The translations under genes were made by a program, and so were the position numbers. DNA of 23,057 bases from Burkholderiales bacterium (lineage in GTDB: Bacteria; Pseudomonadota; Gammaproteobacteria; Burkholderiales; SG8-41): contig JAIESJ010000125.1 in NCBI GenBank assembly GCA_019746155.1, positions 1-23,057 of the forward strand, read 5' to 3'. Numbering within the stretch: position 1 is the first letter of the stretch; the number at the start of each line of letters is the position of its first letter. Of the stretch, positions 6,057 through 14,381 are shown in pieces. The notes under the pieces were generated by a model. The model worked only from the letters and a program-made list of their open reading frames with translations, searched no databases and was not told the origin of the DNA.

Positions 6057-8744
6057 ATGAATGAACCACGGCAAGACGTGGCATGGCACGCGCTGCCGGA
6101 GCGTGAGGTCCTGGAGAAACTGGACGCAACCGCAGGCGGCCTGAGCGACGCCGAGGCCCGTCGCCGGCTCGAACTCTTCGGTCCCAACCGGCTCAAGCCG
6201 CCGCCGCGGCGCGGCCCGGCCGCGCGTTTCCTGCTGCAATTCCACAACGTGTTGATTTATGTGCTGCTCGCGTCGAGCACGGTGACCGCTGCGCTCGGGC
6301 ATTGGGTCGACACCGGCGTCATCTTGGGGGTGGTGATCATCAACGCGGTGATCGGTTTTATCCAGGAGGGCAAGGCGGAGAAGGCGCTCGATGCGATCCG
6401 CAATATGCTGTCGCTTAACGCGGCGGTGTTGCGTGACGGCAGACGCGAGACCATTCCCGCCGAACAACTCGTGCCGGGTGACGTGGTGATCCTGGCGTCG
6501 GGGGACAAGGTGCCCGCCGACTTGCGTCTGATCGAAGTCAAGACGCTGCGCATCGATGAAGCGGCGCTCACGGGCGAGTCGGAACCGGTGGAAAAAACGT
6601 TGTCAGCGGTGGATGCCGCCGCGCCGGTCGCGGACCGGGCCTGCATGGCTTATTCGGGGACGCTGGTGACCTACGGCTATGGCGCCGGTGTCGTGGTCAC
6701 AACTGCCGATGCCACTGAGATCGGGCGCATCAGCGGCATGCTGCGCGAAGTGCAGGAACTGGCCACGCCGCTGATACGCAAGATGGGCATGTTTGCGCGC
6801 TGGCTGACGCTGGTTATCCTCGGCGCGTCTGCAGCGGTCTTTGCCTTCGGGATGCTGGTGCGCAACTACGCCGCGGATGAAATGTTCCTCGCGGTGGTGG
6901 GGCTTGCCGTTGCCGCGATCCCCGAGGGGCTGCCGGCGATCATGACCATTACGCTGGCGGTGGGGGTGCAGCGCATGGCGCAGCGCAACGCCATCATCCG
7001 GCGTCTTCCCGCGGTGGAGACGCTGGGTTCGGTGACCGTCATCTGTTCGGACAAGACCGGCACGCTCACCAGGAACGAGATGACGGCGCAAAGCGTCATC
7101 ACTGCCGACGCGACATACGCGGTGAGCGGCGTGGGCTATGCGCCGCACGGCGGCTTCGAAGTCGGAGGCGGTGCAGTGCACCCGCCCGATTGCCCGGACT
7201 TGATCGATCTCGCGCGAGCCGGCCTGCTGTGTAATGACGCGGCGTTGTCCGAGCGCGGCGGCGCCTGGTATCTGGAAGGAGACCCGACCGAAGGCGCGCT
7301 GCTCACGCTCGCGCTCAAGGCCGGGCTCGACCTGGGGTTTGAGCACAAGTCCGCTCCGCGTACCGATGCCATCCCGTTCGAATCCGAACACCGTTTCATG
7401 GCCACTCTGCACCACGACCACGCGGGGCACGTCTACACGTACGTGAAGGGCGCGCCGGAGCGGGTACTCGAGATGTGCGCCTTCGAGCGCCGGGGTGGGC
7501 AGGCGCGGCCGCTCGACGTGCGCGCGTGGCACCGTCGCGTGGAAGAACTCGCCGATTCCGGCCAGCGGGTGCTGGCGCTGGCGGTCCGGCCGCTTTCCGA
7601 TTCAGCGAGAGAGCTGGCATTCGGCGACGTGGAGCAGGGGCTGGTGTTGCTCGGCGTCGTCGGGATTATAGATCCGCCGCGCGAGGAGGCGGTGGCGGCC
7701 GTGGCGCAGTGCCGTGCCGCAGGCATACGGGTCAAGATGATCACCGGCGACCATGTGGCGACAGGCCGGGCGATCGGCCGCGCACTGGGCATCGGCGATG
7801 GCGCGCGGGCGATCGGAGGTGCGGAGATCGAAACCATGGACCCGGCCGCGCTGCGGCGTGTTGCGAGCAAGGTCGACGTGTTTGCCCGCGCCAGCCCGGA
7901 GCACAAACTCAGACTGGTGCAGGCGCTGCAGTCCGAGGGTCATATCGTGGCCATGACCGGCGACGGGGTCAACGATGCACCAGCGCTCAAGCGCGCCGAC
8001 ATCGGAGTGGCGATGGGCATCAAGGGTACCGAGGCCGCGAAGGAGGCCGCCGGGATGGTACTCGCCGACGACAATTTCGCCTCCATCTCGCATGCCGTCG
8101 AAGAGGGTCGCACCGTTTACGATAATCTGAAGAAGGCGATTCTGTTCATTCTGCCGACCAACGGTGGCGAAGCCGGCGTGATCGTGCTCGCCATCCTGCT
8201 CGGCGTGGCGCTGCCGATTACCGCGGTACAGATATTGTGGGTCAACATGATCACCACGGTGACGCTGTCGCTGGCGATCGCGTTCGAGCCGGCGGAGGCC
8301 AACGTCATGCGGCGCCCGCCGCGCGACCCGCGCGAGCCCCTGCTCTCCGGCTTTCTGGTGTGGCGCATTGTGCTGGTATCGGTGCTGCTGGTGGGCGCGT
8401 GTTTCGGGCTGTTCTTGTGGGAACTGGAACGGGGCATGAGCATCGAGGCGGCGCGCACCGTCGCGGTCAACATGATCGTGGTGGGGGAGATGGCGTACCT
8501 TTTCAACAGTCGCTACGTCTATGCCTCGGTGCTTTCCCGCAAGGGATTGTTCGGCAACCGCTATGTGCTGATTGCCATTGCGGTGCTGCTCCCCATGCAA
8601 CTGCTGTTCAGCTATGCCGTTTTCATGCAGGGCTGGTTCGGAACCGCGGGCATCGACGCCACGGCGTGGTCGCGTATCGTGGCGTGCGCCGCAGTGCTCT
8701 TCGGCACGGTCGAACTGGAGAAAGCGGTGATGCGCGTGTACTGA
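6057..8744 (+). CDS. P2-type cation-transporting ATPase
   Basis: This ~895-residue ion pump of the Ca2+/Na+ (SERCA/PMR1-like) P2 group couples ATP hydrolysis to cation export. In order it has an N-terminal cation-ATPase domain, the actuator motif TGES (~172-175), TM4 PEGLP (~289-293), the phosphorylation site DKTGT (D332), KGAPERV in the nucleotide domain, ITGDH, TGDGVNDAPALKRADIG in the P domain, and six C-terminal membrane helices. TM5 keeps N and E (LPTNGGEAGVI). TM6 reads WVNMITTVTLSLAIAFEP, where the SERCA Asp800 position is Thr, so a single-site or altered ion specificity is likely. ATG 6057 is chosen on family N-terminus; a TTG at 6015 would add 14 residues, but its AGGGA is too close. 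It stands alone on the strand between the redox cluster and the Mrp-like operon. Confidence 0.92.
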   Translation: MNEPRQDVAWHALPEREVLEKLDATAGGLSDAEARRRLELFGPNRLKPPPRRGPAARFLLQFHNVLIYVLLASSTVTAALGHWVDTGVILGVVIINAVIGFIQEGKAEKALDAIRNMLSLNAAVLRDGRRETIPAEQLVPGDVVILASGDKVPADLRLIEVKTLRIDEAALTGESEPVEKTLSAVDAAAPVADRACMAYSGTLVTYGYGAGVVVTTADATEIGRISGMLREVQELATPLIRKMGMFARWLTLVILGASAAVFAFGMLVRNYAADEMFLAVVGLAVAAIPEGLPAIMTITLAVGVQRMAQRNAIIRRLPAVETLGSVTVICSDKTGTLTRNEMTAQSVITADATYAVSGVGYAPHGGFEVGGGAVHPPDCPDLIDLARAGLLCNDAALSERGGAWYLEGDPTEGALLTLALKAGLDLGFEHKSAPRTDAIPFESEHRFMATLHHDHAGHVYTYVKGAPERVLEMCAFERRGGQARPLDVRAWHRRVEELADSGQRVLALAVRPLSDSARELAFGDVEQGLVLLGVVGIIDPPREEAVAAVAQCRAAGIRVKMITGDHVATGRAIGRALGIGDGARAIGGAEIETMDPAALRRVASKVDVFARASPEHKLRLVQALQSEGHIVAMTGDGVNDAPALKRADIGVAMGIKGTEAAKEAAGMVLADDNFASISHAVEEGRTVYDNLKKAILFILPTNGGEAGVIVLAILLGVALPITAVQILWVNMITTVTLSLAIAFEPAEANVMRRPPRDPREPLLSGFLVWRIVLVSVLLVGACFGLFLWELERGMSIEAARTVAVNMIVVGEMAYLFNSRYVYASVLSRKGLFGNRYVLIAIAVLLPMQLLFSYAVFMQGWFGTAGIDATAWSRIVACAAVLFGTVELEKAVMRVY

Positions 8745-9005
8745 TGCGCTCACGGAGCGGTTAGCGGCATCGTCGCGGTAGACCCATGGAAAACGCTTGG
8801 AGCCAATCTGCCGCGCTGCGGCGTGCGTCGGACGCGTTCCGCGCGGGCCATGAGGATGCGCGACTTGTTCGTCCGATGTTTCCCTCGTAAAATCCGGGTT
8901 GCCTTGCACTTCCGGATGCATTGATATTCAAGCGGCATCGGCCTGGACAAAGTCAATACCCATCGGTGGCGTGAAAACCCGGATGTGATACGTACGGAGG
9001 ACGAG
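8745..9005 (+). promoter_or_regulatory. Intergenic region presumed to hold the Mrp-like operon promoter
   Basis: No gene is supportable in these 261 bases. The segment from ~8880 is lower in GC than its surroundings and includes TTGATATTCAA (about 8921-8931), a short palindrome whose 3-base spacing does not fit an FNR site. Possible TTGCCT/TGATAT hexamers there are weak. A GGAGG ribosome-binding site at 8996-9000 marks the start of the next gene. Confidence 0.3.
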
Positions 9006-9479
9006 TTGTACGCACTGAGTTCTGCACTGGTGCTGTATGCGTTCTGGCTGTTGCTGTCGGGATATTTCACTGCGTTCCTGATGACCGCCGGCGCGGTCTC
9101 CGCCATCGCCGTGGTGGCGCTCGCGCGCCGCATGGATCTGGTCGATCACGAGGGCCATCCGATTCATCTCGGCTGGCGCGCGCTCACGTACTGGCCGTGG
9201 CTCATCATCGAGATCGTGAAAAGCGCATGGGATGTGTCCAAAATCATCCTCAATCCGCGTCTGCCGATCAGTCCCAACCTGGTCCGCGTCAAGACGTCGC
9301 AGAAAACGACGGTCGGCGTGGTGACCTATGCCAATTCGATCACGCTCACGCCAGGCACGATCTCGGTCGACGTCAAACGCGGCGAGATATTGGTGCATGC
9401 GTTGACGCGCGAGGGTGCCGCGGGACTAGAGCAGGGGGAAATGGACCGGCGCGTGACCAGGTTCGAGGGGGGGCATTGA
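9006..9479 (+). CDS. mrpE: Mrp/Mbh-type antiporter subunit E
   Basis: This 157-residue membrane protein is the MnhE/MrpE subunit. Two or three N-terminal helices (LVLYAFWLLLSGYFTAFLMT and following) precede TYWPWLIIEIVKSAWDVSKI and the conserved soluble tail QKTTVGVVTYANSITLTPGT, ISVDV, ILVHAL. These are the hallmarks of the family. TTG 9006 is chosen because GGAGG lies five bases upstream; GTG 8985 in the same frame would put that site inside the gene. It is first of a ten-gene operon and overlaps the next gene by one base (TGATG). In Mrp and Mbh complexes this subunit helps assemble and stabilise the antiporter rather than conduct ions. Confidence 0.93.
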   Translation: MYALSSALVLYAFWLLLSGYFTAFLMTAGAVSAIAVVALARRMDLVDHEGHPIHLGWRALTYWPWLIIEIVKSAWDVSKIILNPRLPISPNLVRVKTSQKTTVGVVTYANSITLTPGTISVDVKRGEILVHALTREGAAGLEQGEMDRRVTRFEGGH

Positions 9480-9766
9480 TGTTCACGGCTGCTGCCGCGG
9501 CGCTGCTGGCCGCGCTTGCACTGGCATTGACGCGCGCATTCCTCGGTCCCACCGTGTTCGACCGCGCACAGGCCGCCAACACCGTCGGTACCATCGCCAT
9601 GCTGCTGCTGGCGGTGATCGGGTTCCTGACCGGCCGCCCCGAGTTCCTGGACCTCGCCATTGTCTATGGCCTGCTCAACGTCGTCGGCACCATCGCGGTG
9701 CTCAAGTATTTCGAGTACGGCGACTTGGGCGAGCCGGGCGACAGCAACAACGGGCGCGCGCAATGA
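9479..9766 (+). CDS. mrpF: Mrp/Mbh-type antiporter subunit F
   Basis: This 95-residue, three-helix protein shows the MrpF/MnhF signature: TRAFLGPTVFDRAQAANTVG after helix 1, then a second helix, then EFLDLAIVYGLLNVVGTIA in helix 3, with the conserved acidic residue and LAIVYGLLNF-like core. A soluble C-terminal tail follows. ATG 9479 overlaps the mrpE stop, and its own stop overlaps the mrpG start by four bases (ATGA), indicating translational coupling. It corresponds to MbhB in membrane-bound hydrogenases. No unusual features. Confidence 0.93.
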   Translation: MFTAAAAALLAALALALTRAFLGPTVFDRAQAANTVGTIAMLLLAVIGFLTGRPEFLDLAIVYGLLNVVGTIAVLKYFEYGDLGEPGDSNNGRAQ

Positions 9767-10092
9767 ACCTGGTCGTCGACATCGTGAGCTGGGCGTGCCT
9801 CGTCAGTGGCGGGATATTCTGCGCCATCGGCGGCCTGGGGCTGGTACGCATGCCCGATTTCTATACGCGCATGCACGCGGCGAGCGTGACCGATACGCTG
9901 GGCGCGGGCCTGATTCTGTTCGGCCTCATACTCCAGGCCGGACTCACGCTGATCGCGGTCAAGCTGTTGATCATCGGTCTGCTGATTCTCTTTACCAGTC
10001 CTGCCGCGACTCATGCTCTGGCGAAAGCGGCCCTCACACGCGGCCTCAAGCCGCTGCTCGTTGAAGAAGGAAGTCCGTCATCGAAGCCTTAA
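9763..10092 (+). CDS. mrpG: Mrp/Mbh-type antiporter subunit G
   Basis: This 109-residue, three-helix protein has the highly conserved MrpG/MnhG segment GGIFCAIGGLGLVRMPDFYT, followed by RMHAASVTDTLGAGLILFGL and LLIIGLLILFTSPAATHALA. It starts within the mrpF stop (ATGA). The corresponding subunit in hydrogenases is MbhC. Near its 3' end a GAAGGAAG stretch (10066-10073) inside the coding sequence looks like the ribosome-binding site of the next gene, which overlaps it if initiation is at 10080. Confidence 0.94.
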   Translation: MNLVVDIVSWACLVSGGIFCAIGGLGLVRMPDFYTRMHAASVTDTLGAGLILFGLILQAGLTLIAVKLLIIGLLILFTSPAATHALAKAALTRGLKPLLVEEGSPSSKP

Positions 10093-10100
10093 TCGTCGTC

Positions 10101-10625
10101 GTGCTGCTCGTCATGATGGCCGCGGTCACGGTGGTGATCGCCGGGCAGCGCAACCTGTTCGCGGTCGTCATCCTCGGCGGCATCTACAGCTTCCTGATGG
10201 CGACCGTGCTGGTGGCTCTGGACGCCGTCGATGTCGCGATGACCGAAGCGTCCGTAGGCGCGGGGATATCCACCGTGCTGTTTCTCGGTGCCTTGCATCT
10301 GAGCAAGAGCGAGGAAATGAAGCCGCTGCACAAGCCGTTCCTGCCGCTGCTGGTGGCGATTGCCACCGGCGCGGCGCTGGTCTACGGCACGCTCGGCCTG
10401 CCGGCCTTTTCCGATCCCGACGCGCCGATCCACCGGCACGTCGCGCCGCGCTACATCAACGACGGTCCCCGCGAAACCGGGGTGCCCAACGTCGTTACCG
10501 CGGTGCTGGCCAGCTACCGCGGCTTCGATACGCTGGGAGAGGTTACTGTGGTGTTCACGGCGGGCATCGGCGTGATCGCGCTGCTGCGACGCCTGCGCGG
10601 GCGCGGCAAGGGAGAGCGGTCATGA
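10101..10625 (+). CDS. DUF4040 / MrpA C-terminal-like subunit (MbhD-MbhE equivalent)
   Basis: This protein (174 residues from GTG 10101) matches the DUF4040 region that forms the C-terminal extension of MrpA, or separate MbhD/MbhE in hydrogenases. Signatures are FAVVILGGIYSFLMATVLVA, LDAVDVAMTEASVGAGISTV and a later part with DGPRETGVPNVVTAVLASYR and GFDTLGEVTVVFTAGIGVIA. The two parts correspond to MbhD and MbhE fused. The family N-terminus ('MIE...') aligns with codon 10080, which is ATC, seven bases after a GAAGGAAG site; a TGA at 10062 blocks extension. Starting at GTG 10101 would trim the first helix and has no ribosome-binding site. ATGA overlap with the next gene. The N-terminal NuoL-like part of MrpA is absent. 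Confidence 0.85.
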   Translation: MLLVMMAAVTVVIAGQRNLFAVVILGGIYSFLMATVLVALDAVDVAMTEASVGAGISTVLFLGALHLSKSEEMKPLHKPFLPLLVAIATGAALVYGTLGLPAFSDPDAPIHRHVAPRYINDGPRETGVPNVVTAVLASYRGFDTLGEVTVVFTAGIGVIALLRRLRGRGKGERS

Positions 10626-11056
10626 AAGACTACCTGGTACTGCGGGTTGTATCTAAGTTATTGATTTCATTAATGATTTTGTTCGGGCTTTATGTGCAGT
10701 TCCATGGCGACTTCGGGCCGGGCGGTGGGTTCCAGGCCGGCGTGATCATCGCTGCGGCGATTATTTTCTACGGCATCATCTATGGTTTGCCGGCGGCGCG
10801 CGCTGTCGTGCCCTCCGGGCTGGTCGAGATCATGATCGCTTCGGGCGTGCTGATCTATGCCGGCGTCGGCGTGGCCGGCCTGTTGCTGGGCGGCAACTAC
10901 CTTGATTACTTCGTGCTCGACCGCGACCCGGTGGCCGGCCAGCACCGCGGGATCTTCTGGGTGGAAATCGGAGTGCTGATCACGGTTGCGGGCGTCATGC
11001 TGAAGATCTTCTACATGTTCGCCGGCCGCGGCGGCGATAATCGGGACGACGCGTGA
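10622..11056 (+). CDS. mrpB: Mrp/Mbh-type antiporter subunit B
   Basis: This 144-residue, four-helix MnhB/MrpB protein contains SKLLISLMILFGLYVQFHGD followed by FGPGGGFQAGVIIAAAIIFY, the best conserved block of the family, and a later VEIGVLITVAGVMLKIFYMF helix. It overlaps the preceding gene by ATGA and the following one by GTGA. It is equivalent to MbhF. The short acidic C-terminus (GRGGDNRDDA) is unremarkable. Confidence 0.93.
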   Translation: MKDYLVLRVVSKLLISLMILFGLYVQFHGDFGPGGGFQAGVIIAAAIIFYGIIYGLPAARAVVPSGLVEIMIASGVLIYAGVGVAGLLLGGNYLDYFVLDRDPVAGQHRGIFWVEIGVLITVAGVMLKIFYMFAGRGGDNRDDA

Positions 11057-11421
11057 ATATCGCCGGCCATTTCAGCTACTGGATCACGATCTTCGTCGCG
11101 ATCACCGGCCTGTATATCATCATCGCGCGCGGCAACCTCATCAAGAAGCTGGTCGGACTCAGCATTTTCCAGACTTCGGTGTATCTGCTCTACATCGCGC
11201 CCGGCAAGCTGATCGGCGGCACCGCGCCGATCGTCGCCGAGCAGTTCAGGGTCTATTCCAACCCGCTGCCGCACGTGTTGATCCTGACCGCAATCGTGGT
11301 CGGCGTGGCGACGCTCGCGCTGGGGCTCGCGCTGGTGGTGCGCATCCGCGAAGCCTACGGCAGTATCGAAGAAGACGAAATTCTGGAACAGGACGAAACG
11401 GCGATTACCGATCCGCGCTGA
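11053..11421 (+). CDS. mrpC: Mrp/Mbh-type antiporter subunit C (NuoK-like)
   Basis: This 122-residue, three-helix protein is homologous to NuoK and MrpC. Helix 1 (YWITIFVAITGLYIIIARGN) is followed by LIKKLVGLSIFQTSVYLLYI, and NPLPHVLILTAIVVGVATLA forms the third. The conserved PLPHVLILTAIVVG motif is diagnostic. The start is GTG, overlapping the mrpB stop (GTGA). The acidic C-terminus (EEDEILEQDE) is typical of the Mrp form. It is equivalent to MbhG, packing between subunit D and subunits B/E/F/G. Confidence 0.93.
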   Translation: MNIAGHFSYWITIFVAITGLYIIIARGNLIKKLVGLSIFQTSVYLLYIAPGKLIGGTAPIVAEQFRVYSNPLPHVLILTAIVVGVATLALGLALVVRIREAYGSIEEDEILEQDETAITDPR

Positions 11422-11440
11422 TACAAAAAACGAACCGAGC

Positions 11441-12922
11441 GTGATTACCCCGCATTTTCCCATTCTGCAGGTCGTGCTGCCGTTGATTGCCGCGCCCGTC
11501 ATGGTGCTCGCGCGGCGCGGCACCCTCGCCTGGCTGCTGGCCGTCGCCGTAAGCTGGGCCGGGCTGTATATTTCGCTCGCCTTGCTGGCGCAGGTGGCCG
11601 ACGGCGGCGTCATTTCCTATGCGATTGGCAACTGGCCGCCGCCGTGGGGGATCGAATACCGCATCGACCGTGTCAACGCTTTCTTGCTGGTGCTGGTGTC
11701 GCTGATCGCCGCGGTGGTGGTGGTCTACAGCCGCGCCAGCATCGGCGCCGAAGTGCCGCGCGAACAGCAATACCTGTTCTATGCCATGTATGCGCTGTGC
11801 CTGGCCGGCCTGCTCGGCATCGCCGCCACCGGTGACGCGTTCAATTTGTTCGTGTTTCTCGAGATTTCCTCGCTTTCGACTTACGTGCTGATCGCCATGG
11901 GGCGCGACCGGCGGGCGCTGATGGCTTCGTATCAGTACCTGATCATGGGCACCATCGGCGCCACCTTCTATGTGATCGGCGTCGGACTCCTGTATCTGAT
12001 GACGGGCACGCTCAACATGGCCGACATGGCGGCGCGGCTGCAGGACGTCACCGAAGTGCGCCCGGTTCTGGCGGCTCTGGCGTTCATTACCGTCGGCGTG
12101 TGCCTGAAACTCGCGCTGTTCCCGCTGCACGTGTGGCTGCCCAACGCCTACGCCTACGCCCCGTCCGCCGTCACCGCGTTTCTCGCCGCGACCGCGACCA
12201 AGGTCTCGGTCTACGTGCTGCTGCGCTTCTATTTTTCGGTGTTCGGCGCGAGCGCGGTGTTCGCCGCTTTGCCGATGGGCAAGATCCTGCTCCTGCTGTC
12301 GCTTGCCGCGATGTTCATCGCCTCTGCCATCGCCATTTTCCAGGCCGACTTGAAACGCCTGTTCGCCTATTCGAGCGTGGCGCAGATCGGCTACATTACG
12401 CTGGGGATCAGCTTCGATTCCGTAACCGGTCTGACCGCCGGCATCGTCCATCTTTTCAATCATGCACTGACCAAGGGCGCGCTGTTCATGTTGCTGGGAT
12501 GCATTGCATTGCGACTGGGCGGCGTGCGCTTCGACAATATCCGCGGCATCGCGCGCGTCATGCCGGTGACCTCGTTCGGCATCGTGCTCGGCGGCTTAAG
12601 CCTGATCGGCGTGCCGGCGACGGTGGGTTTCGTCAGCAAGTGGTATCTGGTGCTGGCGGCGCTGGAGAGCGGCCAGTGGTGGATCGCGCTCGCGATCGTG
12701 CTGAGTTCGCTGCTGGCGGTAATCTATGTCTGGCGCTTCGTCGAGGCCGCGTATTTCCGCGAACCGGATCCGGGGATCGTGAAGCTTAAGGAAGCGCCGC
12801 TGGAAATGCTGGTTCCGGCATGGCTGATGATCGCGGGGTGCATTTATTTCGGTCTCGACGCTTCGCTCACCGTGGATGGGGCGTCGCAGGCTGCGGCGAC
12901 CCTGCTGCAGGGGATACGGTGA
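11441..12922 (+). CDS. mrpD: Mrp antiporter subunit D (first of three ND2/ND4/ND5-like proteins)
   Basis: This 493-residue, ~14-helix proton-translocating antiporter subunit belongs to the Proton_antipo_M family. All key charged positions of the channel are present: TM5 E141 (FVFLEISSLS), TM7 K223 (VCLKLALFPLHVWLPNAYAY), TM8 K254 (ATKVSVYVLL), the broken-helix H341 and K345 (HLFNHALTKGALFM), and TM12 K400 (GFVSKWYLV). These make it the likely active antiporter core, equivalent to MbhH/MrpD. GTG 11441 is the start, 19 bases after mrpC. Its stop overlaps the next D-like gene (GTGA). Confidence 0.94.
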   Translation: MITPHFPILQVVLPLIAAPVMVLARRGTLAWLLAVAVSWAGLYISLALLAQVADGGVISYAIGNWPPPWGIEYRIDRVNAFLLVLVSLIAAVVVVYSRASIGAEVPREQQYLFYAMYALCLAGLLGIAATGDAFNLFVFLEISSLSTYVLIAMGRDRRALMASYQYLIMGTIGATFYVIGVGLLYLMTGTLNMADMAARLQDVTEVRPVLAALAFITVGVCLKLALFPLHVWLPNAYAYAPSAVTAFLAATATKVSVYVLLRFYFSVFGASAVFAALPMGKILLLLSLAAMFIASAIAIFQADLKRLFAYSSVAQIGYITLGISFDSVTGLTAGIVHLFNHALTKGALFMLLGCIALRLGGVRFDNIRGIARVMPVTSFGIVLGGLSLIGVPATVGFVSKWYLVLAALESGQWWIALAIVLSSLLAVIYVWRFVEAAYFREPDPGIVKLKEAPLEMLVPAWLMIAGCIYFGLDASLTVDGASQAAATLLQGIR

Positions 12923-14379
12923 ATCCGGGCGCGACCCTCCTTCTTGCGCTCGCCGTGCCGCTCGCCGGCGCGGTGCTGATCGCTGCGGCGCATCGCGCGC
13001 CCAACTTGCGCGAGACCATCACGCTGGTAACCGCGGGTCTGTTGTTTCTGCTGGTGGCGTCGCTGACGCCGCTGGTGCTGGCAGGAGAGCGCCCCGAGGC
13101 GGCGCTGCTGGAAATGATGCCGGGACTTTCCCTGAAATTCAAAGTCGAGCCGCTCGGCATGCTGTTCGGACTCATCGCGTCGGGATTGTGGATCGTCAAT
13201 TCCCTGTACTCGATCGGCTACATGCGCGCCAACGGCGAGAAGCACCAGACGCGCTTCTATGTCTGTTTTGCCGGCGCGCTGGCGAGCGCGGTCGGTATCG
13301 CTTTCGCCGGCAATTTGCTGACGCTGTTCGTGTTCTACGAAGCGCTGACGCTGATCACCTATCCCCTGGTGACGCACGCTGGCACCGAAGAGGCGAAACG
13401 TTCCGGACGCGTTTACCTGGGACTGCTCGTCGGCACCTCGATCGCGTTTCTGCTGGTGGCGATCATCTGGACCTGGCAGGTCAGCGGCACGCTCGACTTC
13501 GAGAGGGGGGGCATACTCCACGGCAAGGTAAGCGATTCCATGCTCGGCGTGCTGCTTGCGCTGTATATATTCGGCATCGGCAAGGCCGCAGTGATGCCGG
13601 TGCATCGCTGGCTGCCGGCGGCAATGGTGGCGCCGACGCCGGTCTCGGCGCTGCTGCACGCGGTGGCGGTGGTCAAGGCCGGCGTGTTCGCGGTGGTGAA
13701 AGTGGTGGTCTATATCTTCGGCGTCGAGGAGATTTCCGGGCTTTGGAGCGTGGACTGGCTGCCGTTCATTTCCGGTTTCACCATCATCGTCGCTTCCATC
13801 GTCGCGTTGCGTGCCGACAACCTGAAACGCCGGCTTGCCTATTCGACGGTCAGCCAGCTGTCGTACGTGGTGCTGGCGGCAGCGCTGCTTACGCCCTTGT
13901 CGGTGATCGGCGCGGCATTGCATATCGCGGCGCACGCCCTGGGCAAGATCACGCTGTTTTTTGCCGCTGGCGCGATTTACACCGCCGCGCACAAGACCGA
14001 GGTCAGTCAGCTTGCCGGTATCGGCCGGCGCATGCCGTGGACCATGGGTGCATTCGCCGTCGGCGCGCTGTCGATGATCGGACTGCCGCCAGCGGCCGGT
14101 TTCATCAGCAAGTGGTACATCCTGCAGGGCGCAATGGCGACCGGGCAGTGGGATGCGGTGTTCGTCATCGTCGCCAGCACCCTGCTCAATGCCGGGTATT
14201 TTCTGCCCATTGTCTATCGCGCGTTCTTCGTTGCGCCGCCCGTTGGCGAACAGCACGCGCACGGCGAGGCGCCATGGTCCATGGTGGCGGCGCTGACCCT
14301 GACCGCGCTGGGCACGATCACCCTGTTTTTCTTCCCTGAAGTCCCGCTGGCGCTGGCGCGCCAGCTGGCGGGAGTTTGA
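12919..14379 (+). CDS. Second MrpD-like antiporter subunit
   Basis: This 486-residue member of the Proton_antipo_M family is clearly diverged from the first D protein. The charged relay is complete: E141 (FVFYEALTLITY), K222 (FGIGKAAVMPVHRWLP), K253 (AVVKAGVFAVV), H339/K343 (IAAHALGKITLFF) and K398 (GFISKWYILQG). It begins at GTG 12919 overlapping the previous stop; the frame is open further upstream to 12820, but that lies inside mrpD. It could take the place of the NuoL-like N-terminal part of MrpA, which is missing from this operon, although its length is that of a D subunit and it lacks MrpA's long C-terminal extension. Confidence 0.92.
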   Translation: MNPGATLLLALAVPLAGAVLIAAAHRAPNLRETITLVTAGLLFLLVASLTPLVLAGERPEAALLEMMPGLSLKFKVEPLGMLFGLIASGLWIVNSLYSIGYMRANGEKHQTRFYVCFAGALASAVGIAFAGNLLTLFVFYEALTLITYPLVTHAGTEEAKRSGRVYLGLLVGTSIAFLLVAIIWTWQVSGTLDFERGGILHGKVSDSMLGVLLALYIFGIGKAAVMPVHRWLPAAMVAPTPVSALLHAVAVVKAGVFAVVKVVVYIFGVEEISGLWSVDWLPFISGFTIIVASIVALRADNLKRRLAYSTVSQLSYVVLAAALLTPLSVIGAALHIAAHALGKITLFFAAGAIYTAAHKTEVSQLAGIGRRMPWTMGAFAVGALSMIGLPPAAGFISKWYILQGAMATGQWDAVFVIVASTLLNAGYFLPIVYRAFFVAPPVGEQHAHGEAPWSMVAALTLTALGTITLFFFPEVPLALARQLAGV

Positions 14380-14381
14380 TC

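Noticed and set aside
8921..8931. TTGATATTCAA as a second FNR site before the Mrp-like operon
   Set aside because: The half-sites are separated by 3 bases instead of the required spacing for TTGAT-N4-ATCAA, so FNR would not fit.
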